Below are positions 33,053-34,280 of a stretch of DNA of 34,280 bases, one piece after another. The notes beneath the pieces are model-generated. The model had not been told where the DNA came from. It was given only the letters and a program-made list of their open reading frames with translations, and searched no databases. Within the stretch, counting starts at the first letter, position 1. Every line of letters begins with the position of its first letter. The translations under genes were made by a program, and so were the position numbers. The stretch covers positions 1-34,280 of the forward strand of contig JBJHCH010000028.1 in NCBI GenBank assembly GCA_050485905.1. Reading direction: 5' to 3'. Source of the stretch: JAWLCA01 sp050485905 (GTDB taxonomy: Bacteria; Pseudomonadota; Alphaproteobacteria; Rhodobacterales; Rhodobacteraceae).

Positions 33053-34280
33053 CTAGGCCCGGCGCGCCCGGCGCCGCAGCAGCACCAGCATCCCCAGCCC
33101 GCCCAGGATCAGCGGCGCGCTTGCCGGAAGCGGAATCACCGCAGGCGGTGGCGTTGCCGAGAACCCAAGCTGATCGCTGGCGACGCGCTGAAGCAGCAGC
33201 GCGCTTCTGGCATCGATGCCCAGTTCAAAGGCCGCGATCTCGCCCGCCCCGAACATCGCCGGGTCCAGCCCGGTCATGGTTCCGAACAGCACAAGCGCGC
33301 TCAGGTATGATCCATAGGTGCTGGCATGGGTGCCATCGTCGAACCACAGGTTCAACAGCCCGTCATCCGGGTCCGTCGCCCAGAAATCACCCGTGGCCAC
33401 GCCCATCGCGATGGCCCGCATGAAGGCGTCGCCTACCGGCGCGATACCGTCAAACCCGCCGCTGCCATCAAGCGCCGCGTTGTCATAGGCGAACAGGAAA
33501 CTCGCCCGCAACTCGTCCGCCATCTCCTGCAGGCTATCGTAGTGGGTGTTCTGCGACAGCTCGTCGGTCCAGGTGATGCTGCCGTCGGTATCGTCGCGCA
33601 CCGTCTCGAACGCGCCGTGGACAAGGTTCGGCCGCGCCCAGGTCTGATAGAGATAGATCTCGGCATCGGGGTTCGCGTTGGGGTTCTCGAACGTTCCGCG
33701 ACTGTTGCTGCATGTCCCCGCTGCGATCCCGGCCGCGACGCAGGCCGCCTGACGTTCTTCAATGGTGTCACCCGGAAAGGCATCGCGATAATGGATCGGC
33801 CCGATCGGGTCAGCCGAGCGGATGTAGTTCTCGATGATGTTCGAGAACTGGTAGAAGTATTCGGGGACCGAGCCGATTGCATTGCCGAAATCGTTGACCC
33901 GGTTCGCCAGCGGCTCAGAGCTTTGCTCCTGCAGCACCACCTTGTCCCATGACTGCAGCCCGATATTGCCCCGCAGATCCCAGTTCGCCGGATTGGTGTT
34001 CAGGAAATGCCCCCGAAGCGACGCCGCACTTCGCGCCGAAAGAAAGACATTGTAGTTCAGGCCAGCCTGATCGGTGAGTTGCTTGAAGATGCCCGCGACG
34101 CCGCCCCAGGGATGGTGCTGATAGGGGTTGCTGCCGGTCGTATCGGTGAAGTTTCCCCCGCGCTCGGGCGAGGTCAGATCGGTCACATTCTCGGCGTTGT
34201 AGTTCATCACCGGGTTGTGGTGCCCGAAACTGTAGCTGTTGCCGACAAACAGAACGTCGATCGGCGCCGCCTGCGCCATT
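33053..34280 (-). CDS. SGNH-hydrolase-like exported protein with VPLPA-CTERM sorting tail (N-terminus outside window)
   Basis: At least 408 residues are visible. The first residues MAQAAPIDVL look like the end of a signal peptide cut at AQA, so the true start is beyond the window. The body begins DVLFVGNSYSFGHHNPVMN, with GNS as the SGNH block I (nucleophile Ser), then KVVLQEQSSEPL and late DDGTHASTYGSYLSALVLF with a D-x-x-H type end block. This resembles GDSL/SGNH esterases and DUF4886-like proteins. The C-terminus (VIPLPASAPLILGGLGMLVLLRRRARRA region) is a proline-leucine motif, one membrane segment and an arginine-rich tail, the layout of VPLPA-CTERM sorting signals. The substrate is unknown. 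Confidence 0.75.
   Translation of the reverse strand, partial: MAQAAPIDVLFVGNSYSFGHHNPVMNYNAENVTDLTSPERGGNFTDTTGSNPYQHHPWGGVAGIFKQLTDQAGLNYNVFLSARSAASLRGHFLNTNPANWDLRGNIGLQSWDKVVLQEQSSEPLANRVNDFGNAIGSVPEYFYQFSNIIENYIRSADPIGPIHYRDAFPGDTIEERQAACVAAGIAAGTCSNSRGTFENPNANPDAEIYLYQTWARPNLVHGAFETVRDDTDGSITWTDELSQNTHYDSLQEMADELRASFLFAYDNAALDGSGGFDGIAPVGDAFMRAIAMGVATGDFWATDPDDGLLNLWFDDGTHASTYGSYLSALVLFGTMTGLDPAMFGAGEIAAFELGIDARSALLLQRVASDQLGFSATPPPAVIPLPASAPLILGGLGMLVLLRRRARRA

Overview
The window is GC-rich, densely packed alphaproteobacterial DNA, most likely from a Rhodobacteraceae (Rhodobacterales). The signs are DUF6455, DUF1194, DUF3833 and DUF1007 genes, a VPLPA-CTERM protein, LolCD in alphaproteobacterial style, many ATGA/GTGA gene overlaps, and an intergenic palindromic repeat of a type known from alphaproteobacteria. 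A gene for a BciA-type 8-vinyl reductase of (bacterio)chlorophyll synthesis suggests a phototrophic or formerly phototrophic strain.

Layout. 1-1738 (+): 3' end of an acyl-CoA dehydrogenase gene, coupled to a CaiB/BaiF CoA-transferase gene. 1736-1842: palindromic repeat. 1878-4188 (-): gbcA-gbcB-like Rieske oxygenase and its ferredoxin reductase, preceded on the same strand by a clear cobalamin riboswitch (4323-4485). 4659-8398 (+): B12-dependent methionine synthase split into two overlapping genes. 8485-11962 (-): PhnD-PhnC-PhnE-PhnE phosphonate-type ABC transporter. 12367-16122 (+): a second ABC transporter of the AfuABC/FbpABC/AepXVW type. 16549-18669 (+): aminotransferase and bciA. 18748-19500: small lipoprotein gene and a DUF6455 gene, convergent. 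19579-19772: an unusual array of 16-bp operator-like repeats plus a second inverted-repeat cluster. 19776-22751 (-): MATE transporter, NicO-type Ni/Co transporter and DUF1007 protein. 22921-25636 (+): parE and a DUF1194 gene. 25641-26857 (-): AlkD-like protein and DUF3833 lipoprotein. 26923-30100 (-): glmU-glmS. 30223-30891 (+): phosphoglycolate phosphatase-like HAD. 30892-32854 (-): lolC-lolD. 33053-end (-): a VPLPA-CTERM SGNH-like protein cut by the window edge.

Two regulatory themes stand out. First, a B12-sensing RNA faces a betaine-demethylase-type Rieske operon and lies back to back with B12-dependent methionine synthase. This suggests that an O2-dependent demethylase is switched on when cobalamin is scarce. 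Second, the two divergent transport operons share an intergenic region with 11-bp-periodic TTCAC/GTCAC repeats that fit PhoB boxes on both sides. Both transporters are therefore probably for phosphorus compounds, although no phosphonate-degrading enzyme is present here. No tRNA, rRNA, CRISPR array or intact mobile element was seen.
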